Shown here: piece after piece, positions 1 through 10,400 of the stretch
Position numbering within the stretch: the first letter of the stretch is position 1
Layout: each line of letters starts with the position of its first letter
Source of the DNA: Talaromyces rugulosus
Lineage: Eukaryota; Ascomycota; Eurotiomycetes; Eurotiales; Trichocomaceae
Direction of reading: 5' to 3'
DNA length: 64,000 bases
NCBI RefSeq assembly: GCF_013368755.1
Contig: NC_049561.1
Coordinates: forward strand, 5,146,001-5,210,000
Program-made: the position numbers and the translations under genes
Notes under the pieces: generated by a model
What the model saw: the letters and a program-made list of their open reading frames with translations, nothing else
What the model was told of the DNA's origin: nothing
Databases searched by the model: none

Positions 1-617
1 GGAGGAAGACAGGGACGTACCGGTGTATATTGCCAATGCGGAGTTTTAAATCCAAAACAGCAAAGGCAAAAACATTTCATCTAATCTTGAATGTGATGGT
101 GTTGAGCTGGGTCACCCAGGAGGGCGGTGAGATAACAAAAGGGACAATGGTAGCTATACGCAGTTAATGCGCCATTCTAACGAGTGAGGTGGATATATTA
201 CTTCGGCTGGCGCTTTTTGGACATAAATTTAATTGAAAAAGCTGCTTCGTTATTGATACGCCGCAAATGATAGTACTTAAATAAGGACATGGAATAAATT
301 TGATTCAAGGTTTCCTAGATTCCCTAAAGTCTCGATGTCAGAAAGTGGGAATGTGAGTAAAGAACTTCAGCAATTAACAAATAGAAGTATCCAAAGAACA
401 CTTAGATTCAGTCGGAATCAAACCTAGGCACTGTCAGTCAAAAAATCGTATTTACGAAAGCGCATCCGACATGTTAACTCCGACGTCATTTTTAGGGCCT
501 GAACCCCTCGTGAGTATTTCCGGATCTAGACTGGTCGAAAAACCAGCCAATGAAAACTCGAATGCTATACTCCCACCCAAAGTATGTCTCCACATTACAT
601 TTCAGAGGTGGCTCAAC

Positions 618-625
618 TATAAATA
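618..625 (+). promoter_or_regulatory. TATA box of the alpha/beta-hydrolase gene
   Basis: TATAAATA lies 108 bp upstream of the ATG at 733. It is followed by a leader with three 13-bp repeats and an A-rich stretch right before the start codon. Position and sequence fit a fungal TATA element. This is inference from motif and spacing only. Confidence 0.45.
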
Positions 626-660
626 TTCCAACTTCTCTCATTCAATTTGCATATTGCTCT

Positions 661-697
661 TTCATTCAACAGTATCATTCAACAGTTTCATTCAACT
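661..697 (+). repeat. Three tandem ~13-bp repeats in the 5' leader
   Basis: The unit TTCATTCAACAGT is repeated three times with one or two changes per copy, just upstream of the hydrolase start. Two further TCATTCA words lie about 25 bp earlier. The repeats are direct, A/T-rich and lie where the 5' UTR would be. A role is unknown. Confidence 0.5.
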
Positions 698-732
698 AAG
701 AAAAGAGAAACAAGATACAAAAAAAAGTCAAC

Positions 733-1743
733 ATGTCGGACACCACAGCCAATCTTCAACCACTAAAGGACCATGCTTGGATCGGCGCGGCCGAGAAAAT
801 ACCGATTAATTCGCCCGGTTCCTTCATTTCTATCAGTCCAATTACTTTACTAGCTCCTGGACGAGTCGTAGAGCTACAAGTGCGAATTGCAGCGCCAAGA
901 ACAGGAGACAACCTCCCTATCATACTTTTGTCACATGGCCAAGGACTATCGAATCACCTATCTTCACTCAACGGTTACGGTCCCCTAGTCAACTTCTGGG
1001 CTTCCCATGGCTTCGTTGTCATTCAGCCCACACATCTTTCCTCAAAGTCGCTGGCCCTCGGGGCTACATCTTCGGAAGGTCCCTTGTACTGGCGTTCCCG
1101 AGCCGAAGACATGAAGCACATCCTCGACCATCTTGACGAGATCGAAACTGCCGTCCCTGAAGTCAAGGGCCGGCTAGACAGAGACCGTGTTGCTGTCGCA
1201 GGACATTCTATGGGCGGACATACTGCCAGTGTTCTGTTAGGTGCCCGGATGACCGATGCCACCAATGGAAAGGTCCTCGACTTGGCCGAGCCTCGCATAA
1301 AAACAGGCATTCTTCTCGCTGCTCCAGGCAGCCCAGGCCCGGACGGATCTTACCTAACACCAATTGTATTGGAGAACTATCCCTTTTTCAAAGGCATCAG
1401 TTTTACAGATATGACAACGCCTGCGCTTGTTGTCGTAGGAGACAACGATCCGTCGACGCATTTGACCAATCGGGGATCTTCCTGGCACGTTGATCCGTAC
1501 TCGTACAGCACGGGCCCTAAGAGCTTGTTGACTGTCTATGGCGCTGGACACTGCCTCGGTGGTATTTCTGGCTTTGATGCTGCGGAATCAGCAGACGACG
1601 AGAGCCCTGAACGGGTCGCTGTGGTCCAACGACTTTCCTGGGCCTATCTTCGCAGTGCGCTCTATCCCGAGGAGGATACTTGGTCTGTTGTTTGTGCTGC
1701 TCTTGAGAATATTTCTTCTCTTGGCAAGGTTGAGTCTAAGTGA
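733..1743 (+). CDS. Alpha/beta-hydrolase (chlorophyllase/PAF-acetylhydrolase-like fold)
   Basis: Single-exon gene of 336 residues. The serine nucleophile sits in the elbow GHSMGG (about residue 157), the acid is probably the Asp in GDNDPSTH (about 236), and the histidine is in GAGHCLGG (about 274). An upstream LLSHGQGL segment matches the HG oxyanion region of the fold. No signal peptide or membrane segment is visible, so it is probably cytosolic. The start is chosen because it follows a TATA box and an A-rich leader. It is convergent with the MFS gene, whose stop lies about 120 bp beyond its own. Family knowledge allows only an esterase or lipase-type activity; the substrate cannot be read from the sequence. 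Confidence 0.85.
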   Translation: MSDTTANLQPLKDHAWIGAAEKIPINSPGSFISISPITLLAPGRVVELQVRIAAPRTGDNLPIILLSHGQGLSNHLSSLNGYGPLVNFWASHGFVVIQPTHLSSKSLALGATSSEGPLYWRSRAEDMKHILDHLDEIETAVPEVKGRLDRDRVAVAGHSMGGHTASVLLGARMTDATNGKVLDLAEPRIKTGILLAAPGSPGPDGSYLTPIVLENYPFFKGISFTDMTTPALVVVGDNDPSTHLTNRGSSWHVDPYSYSTGPKSLLTVYGAGHCLGGISGFDAAESADDESPERVAVVQRLSWAYLRSALYPEEDTWSVVCAALENISSLGKVESK

Positions 1744-1864
1744 GAGGACTTTGGGTCACTGTAAGACTTAATTAATCCTGTCATCATCTCAACAAAGTCA
1801 TCCGAGTCTCTGTTTAGACGATATCTTGATAATAAGTGTACGCGATATAAAAATTAACAGCCCC

Positions 1865-3558
1865 TCAAGGCCTAACACTTTCCACATGCTGTGAATCCAT
1901 AGCCACCGCCTTGGTAGTCTCCAAATTCATAACCAAGTTATCCAACTGATCTGCTTCGAAATGGCCCATCTCGGTCCACTCGGTGAAAGCGACAAATGCA
2001 GAAGTCTTGTAGAAGATTGCATCAATCTCTTCCAGCCGCCGGCCCGTTGTCTCGGGATAGAGACAGTAGATGACCGGCACAAAGGCAAAGTTTAGCACGG
2101 TGAAAATCAGGTATCCCTTCCAACCCAAATTGCCCATGACGGACGGTGTAATCATGACTGTCACAAAGTTCCATAGCCAGTTGGACGAGGTCGTGATGGC
2201 AGCACCTCTAGAACGTAGATGCAGTGGCAAAATCTCGGCGTTGTATAGCCATGGGATGGCGAGAAATCCAAGGGCGAAGAAAGTGTAGTAAAGGAAGAAA
2301 GCAATTACACAGACTATCGACGCACCGTATGTACCAGAGCGAATCGTGAGTGACATTGTGAGGAAGCAACAACCCATTCCCAAGGCACCAGTCATGAGCA
2401 TTGTGCGTTTTCCGAGGCGTGAGATTATCAACGGTGGTAACAATGCCGATATGAGATACCACAATCCATTGAAACCGGAAAGCAAGAGAGATAGATTGTG
2501 GCTGAGTCCGACGGAAGTCTCGAAAAGATAGGATATGTAGTAGCCAATACTACACACCCCACTCCACATGACCATAAACATGAGCCTAGGTGAGTGTTAG
2601 ATTGGGGAGAGCTCGCATTTTTTATGGATGAAGACATACCACCAGCCAAGCATGACACGTCGAAGGTTTTGTGTTTCTGATTTATTTTTGAACAGGTCGG
2701 TCCATTTGCTTGTGTTGTTCATTTCTTCAATCTCCACAGCCTGATTAATCAATTTCAATTCCTTCTGGACTTCATCATTATTTGGGTCTGTAGTTCCATG
2801 CATCCTCATCAGAATTGAAATGGATTTCTCGGTCTGGTTGTGAAGAAACAGCCATCTCGGTGATTCCGGCATCAGGGGCACTAAAACACGTTGATATGGT
2901 GTTTGATTCAAATATCTCCAGAAGACATACCAAAAATCAACGTAAAAGTAGCAAATACCAACTGCGCAGCAACTGCAAACCTCCACTCAAACTCGCCGTT
3001 GGACGCGTAGGACAGCGCATACGACATCCAGTAACTGATCGATGCCCCAGTACATACCAACACGTACTGTATAGATCCGAAGCGCTCTCGCTTCTTTGCC
3101 GGCAGAGTCTCGGCCTGCCAGACCGGAATAATTGAAGTGTTGAGGCCGGTACCGCACCCGGCAACAATTCTGCCGACGATAAACTGGGCTTGAGAGTATG
3201 CTGCCGTCTGTATTGTCGCGCCTATGATGACCAGACAAGTTCCGATCAAAATAGGTGTTTTACGACCCAATTTTTCGGTGAAAGTCATACTGAATATTGA
3301 TCCAATAAAAGCACCCAGGGTGTATAGACTGGCTAGAAGGCCTTGGGTGAAACTTGACGGGTTGCCCATGTGGTCAAGGAATTGGTCTACCAGTCTGTTT
3401 GGAGCACGGTCAGTCGAATACAACTATGTATAGCTTAGAGGAAAAGCTTACAAAACACCCGACATGAATCCTTGGTCATAGCCGTACAAGAGATATGATA
3501 GACCACAAGTGACAGTCATCATAATGCAGGCAGCCTGCCCCTCGATCTGCAACCCCAT
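1865..3558 (-). CDS. MFS sugar porter (hexose/lactose-permease type)
   Basis: Four exons (3558..3452, 3394..2931, 2880..2640, 2585..1865) join in frame to a 510-residue protein. The N terminus carries YDQGFMSG, the sugar-porter signature at the end of TM1. PESPRWLF follows TM6, GxxxxRRxRG-type loop residues appear as GRKT and LHLRSRGA, and PETTGRRLEEID follows TM12. About 12 hydrophobic segments are visible. The family imports hexoses or disaccharides by proton symport at the plasma membrane. The start is the ATG at 3558 (MGLQIEGQ), only 36 codons before the first intron. A CGG-N7-CCG palindrome lies about 215 bp upstream. Substrate is unknown. Confidence 0.88.
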
Positions 3559-3770
3559 TTTGCCGGTATGCGATAGCTAACTTGTGAAGGTGATGGGAAA
3601 TAATTATGTATGAATCTCAAGTATTCATATCAGAGTTGTCGGTCTCTGTTGTCTTTTATAGAATAAGTCTCTTCCCTGGAACGCCGCTGGGTTTTGTTGA
3701 GGACGGCGACATTCTCTATTAATTTCACCAAACCTCGATTTCTGGGGAAATGTCCGTTATGTCAGGACAC

Positions 3771-3785
3771 GCGGAGAAACTCCGC
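3771..3785. promoter_or_regulatory. CGG-N7-CCG inverted repeat (candidate Zn2Cys6 site)
   Basis: The 15-bp sequence GCGGAGAAACTCCGC has perfect 6-bp arms around AAA, which gives CGG and CCG triplets 7 bp apart. Fungal binuclear zinc-cluster dimers commonly bind such inverted triplets. It lies about 215 bp upstream of the MFS start at 3558. A CTGGGG word (CreA-type SYGGRG) sits 28 bp further toward the gene. Function is inference. Confidence 0.35.
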
Positions 3786-4309
3786 TTATTTTGGACATAA
3801 TTCAAATGTAGGAACACAGCAGGACTTCCCCACGGGGCCATCGTTGTTTCGGTATAAGCTTGTGTTAGATGCGCTCTCCTAATTTCCTATTTCGGAAAGG
3901 AGCCGACGAGTCCCACACATGAGCGGAGAGAAACCCGGAGGCGGTGTTGTAGCAAAAACAGTAATGAACTTTACTCGAGTTCAAGTAAACAGTTCTTCTG
4001 CAAATAATATGTGTGGACTAAGAAATTGCCAATTTCGACAGCCGATTGATTGAGGCGCTACCTGCATAGAAACTTTATTCTATCTCCATTCAGATCTAGA
4101 TCACAGTATGTATTTCTTCATCGGTTATTTTTGCTTCGTCACTGTGCTTTCTATCTGGTCTAACTTTTCTTTTTTATCAGAAACACAAAGTCTTCGGGGA
4201 GAAGGGTTGATCTAATTTTCATTCATTTCATTTGGCTAATAGATACAGCGGCTCAGTTCATTATGCGTGGCCAGACACGTGCAATTACGGTGGCACAGCT
4301 AACAGCTCT

Positions 4310-5194
4310 CTAAAAATAGTTTTGTTCAATGTCAGGAAGCAGCTCGATCTGAGTGGGCGCCCATCCCAGTTCCTGCTTGGTCTTTTCGCTCGAAGCAGGG
4401 TTGTCGGCGGCCAGAGCATGGGCAAAGAATCCCAGCAAAGGCAGGGCTTCTGGAATCGACTTGCTTTCCAGCGGAAGACCTGTCTTTTTGCTGATAACGG
4501 TCACAATATCCTTTGTCGGCACACCCTCCTGAGCAACAGCATGGTAGACGGCTCCGGGACGTCCCTTCTCCAGCGCCAGGCGGAACACGACTGCAGCATC
4601 TTGTCGGTGAACGGTGGGCCATCGAGATTTGCCTTCGTCAATATAGATGGCGGCACCGGCCTTCTGAGACAGGCCGGCAACGATCATGATGAATCCCTTG
4701 TCTTCCGCCCCGTGGACGGTGGGTGGCAGCCGAACAGTGATGCCGCGGACACCCTTTTCTTTTGTGAGCTGGTCTAGCAAATCACTGGACTTGACGCGGT
4801 CAGCGCCTGGTCCAACTCGTTCGCCCTCGCTATCCTCTGTTGCCAGTTCGCCATGCTTGCACGACATGGTACCGCCGGTGATGACCAGAGGCTTTCCTGC
4901 CAGTGACTCGGCCAATGCCGAAATCGCGGCTCGGTCCGTGGCGCAGTTTTCGGCCATTTTGGTGAAATCATGACCAAATGCAAGATGGATGACGCCGTCC
5001 GCAGCTGCTGCGCCGCTCTTGAGACTCTCGAGGTCGTCTAGGTCGCCTCGGTGAACTTCAGCGCCGAGCTTAGTGAGGGTCTCTGCAGATGCATCGCTGC
5101 GAGCAAGACCGAGGACCTGGTGGCCGTTTTGAATCAGCTCTTGGGTGACGGCACGGCCGACGAAGCCAGCAGCTCCAGTGACGAAGACACGCAT
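4310..5194 (-). CDS. Atypical SDR, NAD-dependent epimerase/dehydratase family
   Basis: Single exon, 294 residues from the ATG at 5194 (MRVFVTGAAGFVG). An upstream in-frame ATG at 5287 would add 31 residues rich in Thr and Pro, which look like leader and not protein. The Rossmann motif TGAAGFVG is at residues 6-13, followed by GHQVLGLARSD and a GDLDD segment that binds the adenine side. Such proteins act on nucleotide-linked or small carbonyl substrates in the cytosol. A clear YxxxK is not obvious, which is usual for several atypical SDR subgroups. The 5' leader carries CAA/CAC repeats. The exact reaction cannot be assigned. Confidence 0.8.
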   Translation of the reverse strand: MRVFVTGAAGFVGRAVTQELIQNGHQVLGLARSDASAETLTKLGAEVHRGDLDDLESLKSGAAAADGVIHLAFGHDFTKMAENCATDRAAISALAESLAGKPLVITGGTMSCKHGELATEDSEGERVGPGADRVKSSDLLDQLTKEKGVRGITVRLPPTVHGAEDKGFIMIVAGLSQKAGAAIYIDEGKSRWPTVHRQDAAVVFRLALEKGRPGAVYHAVAQEGVPTKDIVTVISKKTGLPLESKSIPEALPLLGFFAHALAADNPASSEKTKQELGWAPTQIELLPDIEQNYF

Positions 5195-5753
5195 GATTGT
5201 TGTGGTTGTTGTGGTTGATGTGAGTGTTGTGAGTGTTATCGGTGGTGGTGATAGAGGATTGGTTGGGTCTCTGGAGGAAGATAGCACAAAGCTTCTTGTG
5301 GGTGATTGCGAGATATGGTGGTAATGATGATGATGATGTACTCGTCCATCGTGAGGCTGGAGAATGGTATTCTTATATACACTGAGAGCCCGGACTTAAC
5401 AAAGTGCAGCCCAGGCGAATGCTGCTAAAGCCCGTTCGGGAAATTGCGTCGATCTGTTCTCCGAATAATGTCTTGGCGGAGACCGGGGCCGAAACAGGAC
5501 TAGCGCAAGGCCTCGGTGGCCGGCAGCTCGGGAATTGCTGCATTTTCCCGTTCTTTGTTCTATCACGTTGCATGCAGCCAGCTGCTAGCTATGCGTCTGC
5601 AGCTGCACTATTACTTTTTGAAACTTTGGCTGCTGCACTCTGCGGACATTCAAAATTATTTCGGAGAAACAAATTCAATAGCCCGATGATTTTTTTCTCT
5701 TTTAGTACAGCAAGTATCTAGCTAACTGCGCTTCCAAGAACATGTGCAGTTCA

Positions 5754-7132
5754 TCATTCCCATAAAATCCATGCTCCATCCTGCGTATCACCATCTTCCA
5801 TTGTAACATCTTCCGTCTTAAGAGCTCCTGTCTTAACATCCAAGTGCTGCTCCTCTTGGAATATGGAATCCTTTTCTCTCAGTCCCCCCTCAGTATTAAG
5901 TGTCCATACAGCCTCGTGCTCCAGGAGCAACCGTTCGTTACCTGCAGATATTTTAGACATCGCGGGCCAAAGACTCAACTGAACAACAGCACCCTCTTCA
6001 GTTTCTGAATTAGTACTATTCATGTTCTCTTTTGAGTAGGGCGTTCCCTGTTCACTGTGGACGAACTGATAATCAGACTCTCCACGCTCGAGCTTTTGCT
6101 TTAAACCCACACAGTCCCAGAAGACCTGAGACAACTTGTCGTGCACAAGTTTTCTGCTCATATTTCTATCGTAGAACTCTCCAAAGTAATGATCCATCTT
6201 GTCAAGGAGTTCAGTGAGTTTCCCAACCGAATGCTTGGACTTGTTGAAACATTCCAATGCGGTACTCGTTGATGAACGCCACTGTTCCCACAATTGCCTA
6301 TCGCCTTTTGAATGTCAGTAGTTCTATAATTTTCTCACACTTGCAAGTATCACTTACCTTGGCTCTTTACATGTTGTGCCATTGTGTGGAAAGCTTGCGA
6401 AATTTGTACATCCGGCACTTGGACAAACAAAACACTGAGAATTTCCTGGAAAATGAAATGAGAGATAAATGATTGAATGTATGCCCGGCGTGTATGCGCG
6501 CTCTTTTCCAGCGATCCGTTTGGTGGTACACCGGCTACGCCTCTGGAAATGAGTGAATTCGATGTCATCGCATTCAAAACCGCTGCATTTCCAAAGCTTT
6601 TGCTGACCCAATTTCCGAGTCTTCGTCGCAGGCCTCGCCATTCTTCGGTACACTGTTCATCATACAAGGTATTCCCTCGTGGTTGCAACACGTTAAGCTT
6701 CTGGCTCAGGTCCGAAATAGCTTTCTGGTGCTGTGAGGTTTGGAATACGTGGTCTTTTTCAGCCTTTGCGCTCATCTCCTGCACCCGCCTCAGCTTTTCC
6801 CTCAACGTGAGATATTCTTTTTCGGTGAAATCGATAAAATCCCATAATACTGTGTTGAATGGGAGGTAATCTTTCTGTGATTTTTTATTTTGACGGTGTT
6901 CACCATCGCGTTCAAGCATTGTCTGTTTGAGTTCATGTATTTTAGTTCGCAAATCCCGATTTTCTTCGGCTGGTGTTGGCTCTTTCTGGTCTCGGCAGGT
7001 AATTTCATTTTGTAATTTCTCGTCAAATTTTGCACCACGAAAATTCGGTCTTTTAAACTGTTCTGAATTCGATCCGAATCGCTCATACTCGCTCCCAGTC
7101 AATAGGGTCTTGCTTGCTCTTTTAAGTAGCAT
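5754..7132 (-). CDS. Unrecognised coiled-coil protein
   Basis: Two exons, 7132..6356 and about 6293..5754, join across GTAAGTGATA..CAAAAG. The product is about 440 residues and contains the junction HVKSQGDRQLWEQW. Residues 50-150 are charged, heptad-like helices (for example RTKIHELKQTMLERD and LREKLRRVQEMSAK). A central EEWRGLRRRLGNW segment resembles a motif I associate with uncharacterised fungal proteins. There is no signal peptide, membrane segment or catalytic motif. The C terminus is acidic. An upstream exon is possible because an acceptor-like CTATAG with a branch-like TACTAAT lies just 5' of the ATG. The gene is divergent from the Hsp70-like gene with 725 bp between starts. Function unknown. 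Confidence 0.65.
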
Positions 7133-7857
7133 TTCTAGCTCCGATTCTATAGCTTAATAATTAGTATATACTGCTCGTGCAAATCTTCATGGAAGACTTT
7201 CTTTCAGAACTCATTGGGGAATCCATATCTTCTAGGCAGAGTGAGATGTGTTACAACTAATCAGAAGCTCTATAGCTTACCACTGTCCAAAACGCTACGC
7301 AGTAGTGAGAATGTTAGATCCAAATATTGATCTGATCGGGTTTTTTATGTGTATACTTGCCCAAAAACGTTATCAGAAACCTGTCTTTGCATGAATCTTG
7401 AGTTTATTGTCCTTCTCCTTTGTCGTATTATAGTGGGAAGAATTAAATTGGTGTTTTCAGTGTTGCCGTGATAATAATATTCCCTCAATATAGGACATGG
7501 CACGTCATGAAATGTTTTATAAGTTGGCGCCTTCAATTTTCCCTAGGTGCACAATGCATGTGGATTATACATTACTATTCAATGATTTTTTCAACTCTTT
7601 CCATTACGAAAATTTACGTTCTGAGTCAATTTTCATCTGTTGCCTAGTCTGACTTTCCTTATTCTCTTCGCATATTTTCCTAAAGAATTGGTGCCTAGAC
7701 CATGCATTACCTACACTCTGTATTAATGACGAGTCATGAAGTTTTTCAGTCACACGTTCTCTGTTGACATGTTTTCCTTTGAATTGTTTTTTTTGAAGTC
7801 TTTGGAAAATATTTTATTATTATTCATCTGACGACAAGAAATAGAAAGTCATCTGCA
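7133..7857. other. Shared intergenic region of the coiled-coil/Hsp70-like pair
   Basis: A/T-rich spacer between two divergent starts. No credible ORF and no clear heat-shock element (alternating nGAAn blocks) was seen. It may hold a short upstream exon of the coiled-coil gene near 7185-7245. Confidence 0.5.
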
Positions 7858-10104
7858 ATGGAGTCAAACAGCCGCCAGTCAGTCATCATTGGGCTTGACT
7901 TTGGCACCACCTACAGCGGGTTAGTAGCAATTATTATATATTGATTCACGTGCCAATTACTTGATAATTCTAGCATCGCTTGGGCCTTGAAGGGTAGTGA
8001 GAACCTTGTCGAAGTAGTTTCTACTTGGCCAGATGAGGGGAACAGTAGGTTTCATGTCAGACGAATATTTCGCTGAAAAGGCCCTGCTGATCGGTCATAG
8101 GAACGAGTCCGAAAGTACCCACGACGATCTCGTATGATAACAAGAAGTTTTCTTGGGGTTTTCAAACCACATTCTCACAGGAAGTGATCCGTGGCCTCAA
8201 ACTCTTGCTTGATCCCGATCAGGAAACGAATTACCAGCCATCTTTGGAAGCAAAAAGGCTCCTGAAGAGTCTTGGTAAAACCCCGGGCGAAGTCACCGCC
8301 GAGTACCTCAAAGAACTCGTTGGTCATGCCAAAGGCATACTCGCGCGGCGTTTTGGGCCTGCAGCAGATGAAATGGACTTGTCGTTCGTCTTGACAGTCC
8401 CTGCAGTTTGGTCAGACAAAGCAAAGGACGTAACCCTGAATGCTGCATACTCGGCTGGTGTACCCCCTAAACAATTGACCCTACTCTCAGAGCCTGAATC
8501 TGCCGCACTCTACGCACTGAGGACAATTCAGCCGAACACTATCCAAAGCAATCCTTTTTTTAATTCTGCGTGATATGTATCCATGGCTGATATTTTCTCT
8601 AGAAGGACGATGTGATTGTTGTTTGCGATGCCGGTGGTGGGACAGTGGTATAGTTTGCACCCTTTTCATCCTGTTGGCCGTTGATTGATCTTCTCGAACT
8701 ACCTCAAAAGGATCTTATATCGTATGCCGTTGAAAACATATCTCCTTTGAATCTCAAAGAAGTTGTTGAAGGAACCGGTGAGTTGTTCAAGTCGCCCAGC
8801 TACACCGCATACTAAAGTCAAGATTCAAGGCGGTGTGTGTGGATCAATGATTCTGGACGAACGCTTCGAAAAGTTCCTTGAGGATTTAATAGGCCATATT
8901 CGGTTCAAAAAGCTTTCAAAGCGGGCTAAAGACTCTGCCCGTGGATATTGGCAAGAGATGGTGAAACCTAGCTTCGTTGGCAGATCAGATGATGATTTCG
9001 ATGACTGCGAACGGGCAGTTCCTCTTCCAGGGGCCAAAGATGATCCAAAAATAAATCTCGAAAGTGGTTTCCTGCTCATAAACGAGTAAGATCATTGATT
9101 TTTGATTGTTATAGGTTTTTCACTGACGATCCATTCGTTAGATCTCAAATCGAAGAGATCTTCGAACCCGTTGTGCAACACGTTTTAGGTCTTGTACGGA
9201 ATCAGATAAAAAATGTCCTGGCTGCCCATCTTCCAGTAAAGGCAATCGTCTTAGTTGGTGGATTTGGGGGGTCTGAATATCTTTATCGTCGCGTGTGCCA
9301 GGAAAATCCAGAAATTACTGTTATGCAGCCACCAAATGCGTAAGTTGAATGGCGCGCCGAAAGACTCTTGCTTCATGCACTAACCCAGGCTTTAGATGGC
9401 AAGCCGTAGTCCAGTGAGTACAGCTAAGACTTTCTATTTTTCTCGGGTCTAAAAAAGAAGCAGTGGTGCGGTTCTGCGAGGTCTTGGAGGGAATCTAATC
9501 AAAAGTCGCCAAGCTCGTGCCAACTATGGCACATGTTGCCAACGACCTTTCAATCCAGTGATCCATGATAAATATAGATCCGATTTAATCTATTGTAAGT
9601 ATGAAGAAGAGTGGAAAGTGCATAAGCAAATGAGTTGGTTTGTACACAAGGTAGTATTCTCTTATATTCTGATATTGACGATCGACCTAATTTCTTTCTT
9701 TTTTGAAGGGGTCACCTATATCGGAGAATGAGCCTATTCGGCACCGGTTTTACAGGACTTGGGCCTGTCATGACTCCGGCTCGATTGTGTTTCACGAATA
9801 TCTATATTTCTCATCCTGCGATATTGCTCCTCAGAGGCTTTCGAAAGGTAAGTAAAGATCTATACGGAGCTTCTATTAGCGAAACAACACTAAAGAACAG
9901 AAAAAAGATGTGATCGAACTGTGTACATTACCCGTTGATCTCAGTGGGATTCCGAGAAAACTATTTGAGAAACACACCAACAAACATGGTACTTCTTATT
10001 ACAAGATCAACTATGAACTTGTGGCCATACCTACTTCAGCATACATGTACTATCAGCTGGAGTTTAACGGGGTCTCGTACGGAACCGTCCAGGCACAGTA
10101 CTAA
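7858..10104 (+). CDS. Hsp70-like ATPase (actin-like ATPase domain)
   Basis: Eleven exons (about 7858..7919, 7974..8044, 8101..8567, 8603..8647, 8711..8777, 8830..9085, 9142..9339, 9396..9413, 9461..9650, 9709..9847, 9896..10104) give about 573 residues. Phosphate-1 motif GLDFGTTYSG is at the N terminus, LTVPAVWSDKAK follows, CDAGGGTVDLIS is phosphate 2, and LVGGFGGSEYLYRRV is the adenosine motif. The family is the divergent fungal Hsp70-like group, which lacks the canonical substrate-binding domain and C-terminal EEVD. One junction is irregular: between exons 3 and 4 only a GC..AG intron of 35 nt keeps the frame. The gene could therefore be impaired, or use a splice site I cannot see. Confidence 0.75.
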
Positions 10105-10344
10105 TGCTAGTCTAGATGTATCGTTGTGAAAGCAGTTGAATGGTTGAGATTTTGCTGACATTGTGGCCGTGAGATTTACTTCTGTCGCTATCTATATGTA
10201 GAAGAAGCAATTAGCTTGATTTCTTTTGATGAAATCTTTCAATTTAATTGTTTTCTCTCAAGTTTTAAACTAGTCCATATCTTCTAGGTGGTTAAGGACT
10301 TGATGAATCTTTTTAGACTCTTAATATCTATTTTCGGTTTCTTT

Positions 10345-10400
10345 TGAAGGATTTGAACTTGGTCTTCAATAATTCGCTAGCCTCTTAGGCAGTCAATCTA
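10345..10400 (-). other. tRNA 3'-half-like segment (relic candidate)
   Basis: On the minus strand GCCTAAGAGGC forms an anticodon-arm-like hairpin. It is followed by a B-box-like GTTCAAATCC about 25 nt downstream. No A box or 5' half is found. A functional tRNA is unlikely. Confidence 0.3.

Noticed and set aside
400..440. B-box-like GGTTTGATTCC on the minus strand
   Set aside because: No T stem pairs and no tRNA fold can be drawn.
5195..5287. Earlier start for the atypical SDR
   Set aside because: The 31 extra residues are Thr/Pro repeats from a CAA-rich leader, and the Rossmann fold starts directly at MRVFVTG.
9086..9114. 29-nt intron in the Hsp70-like gene
   Set aside because: A 56-nt intron ending at 9141 also keeps frame, has a normal length and gives the expected INESQIEEIFEPV alignment.
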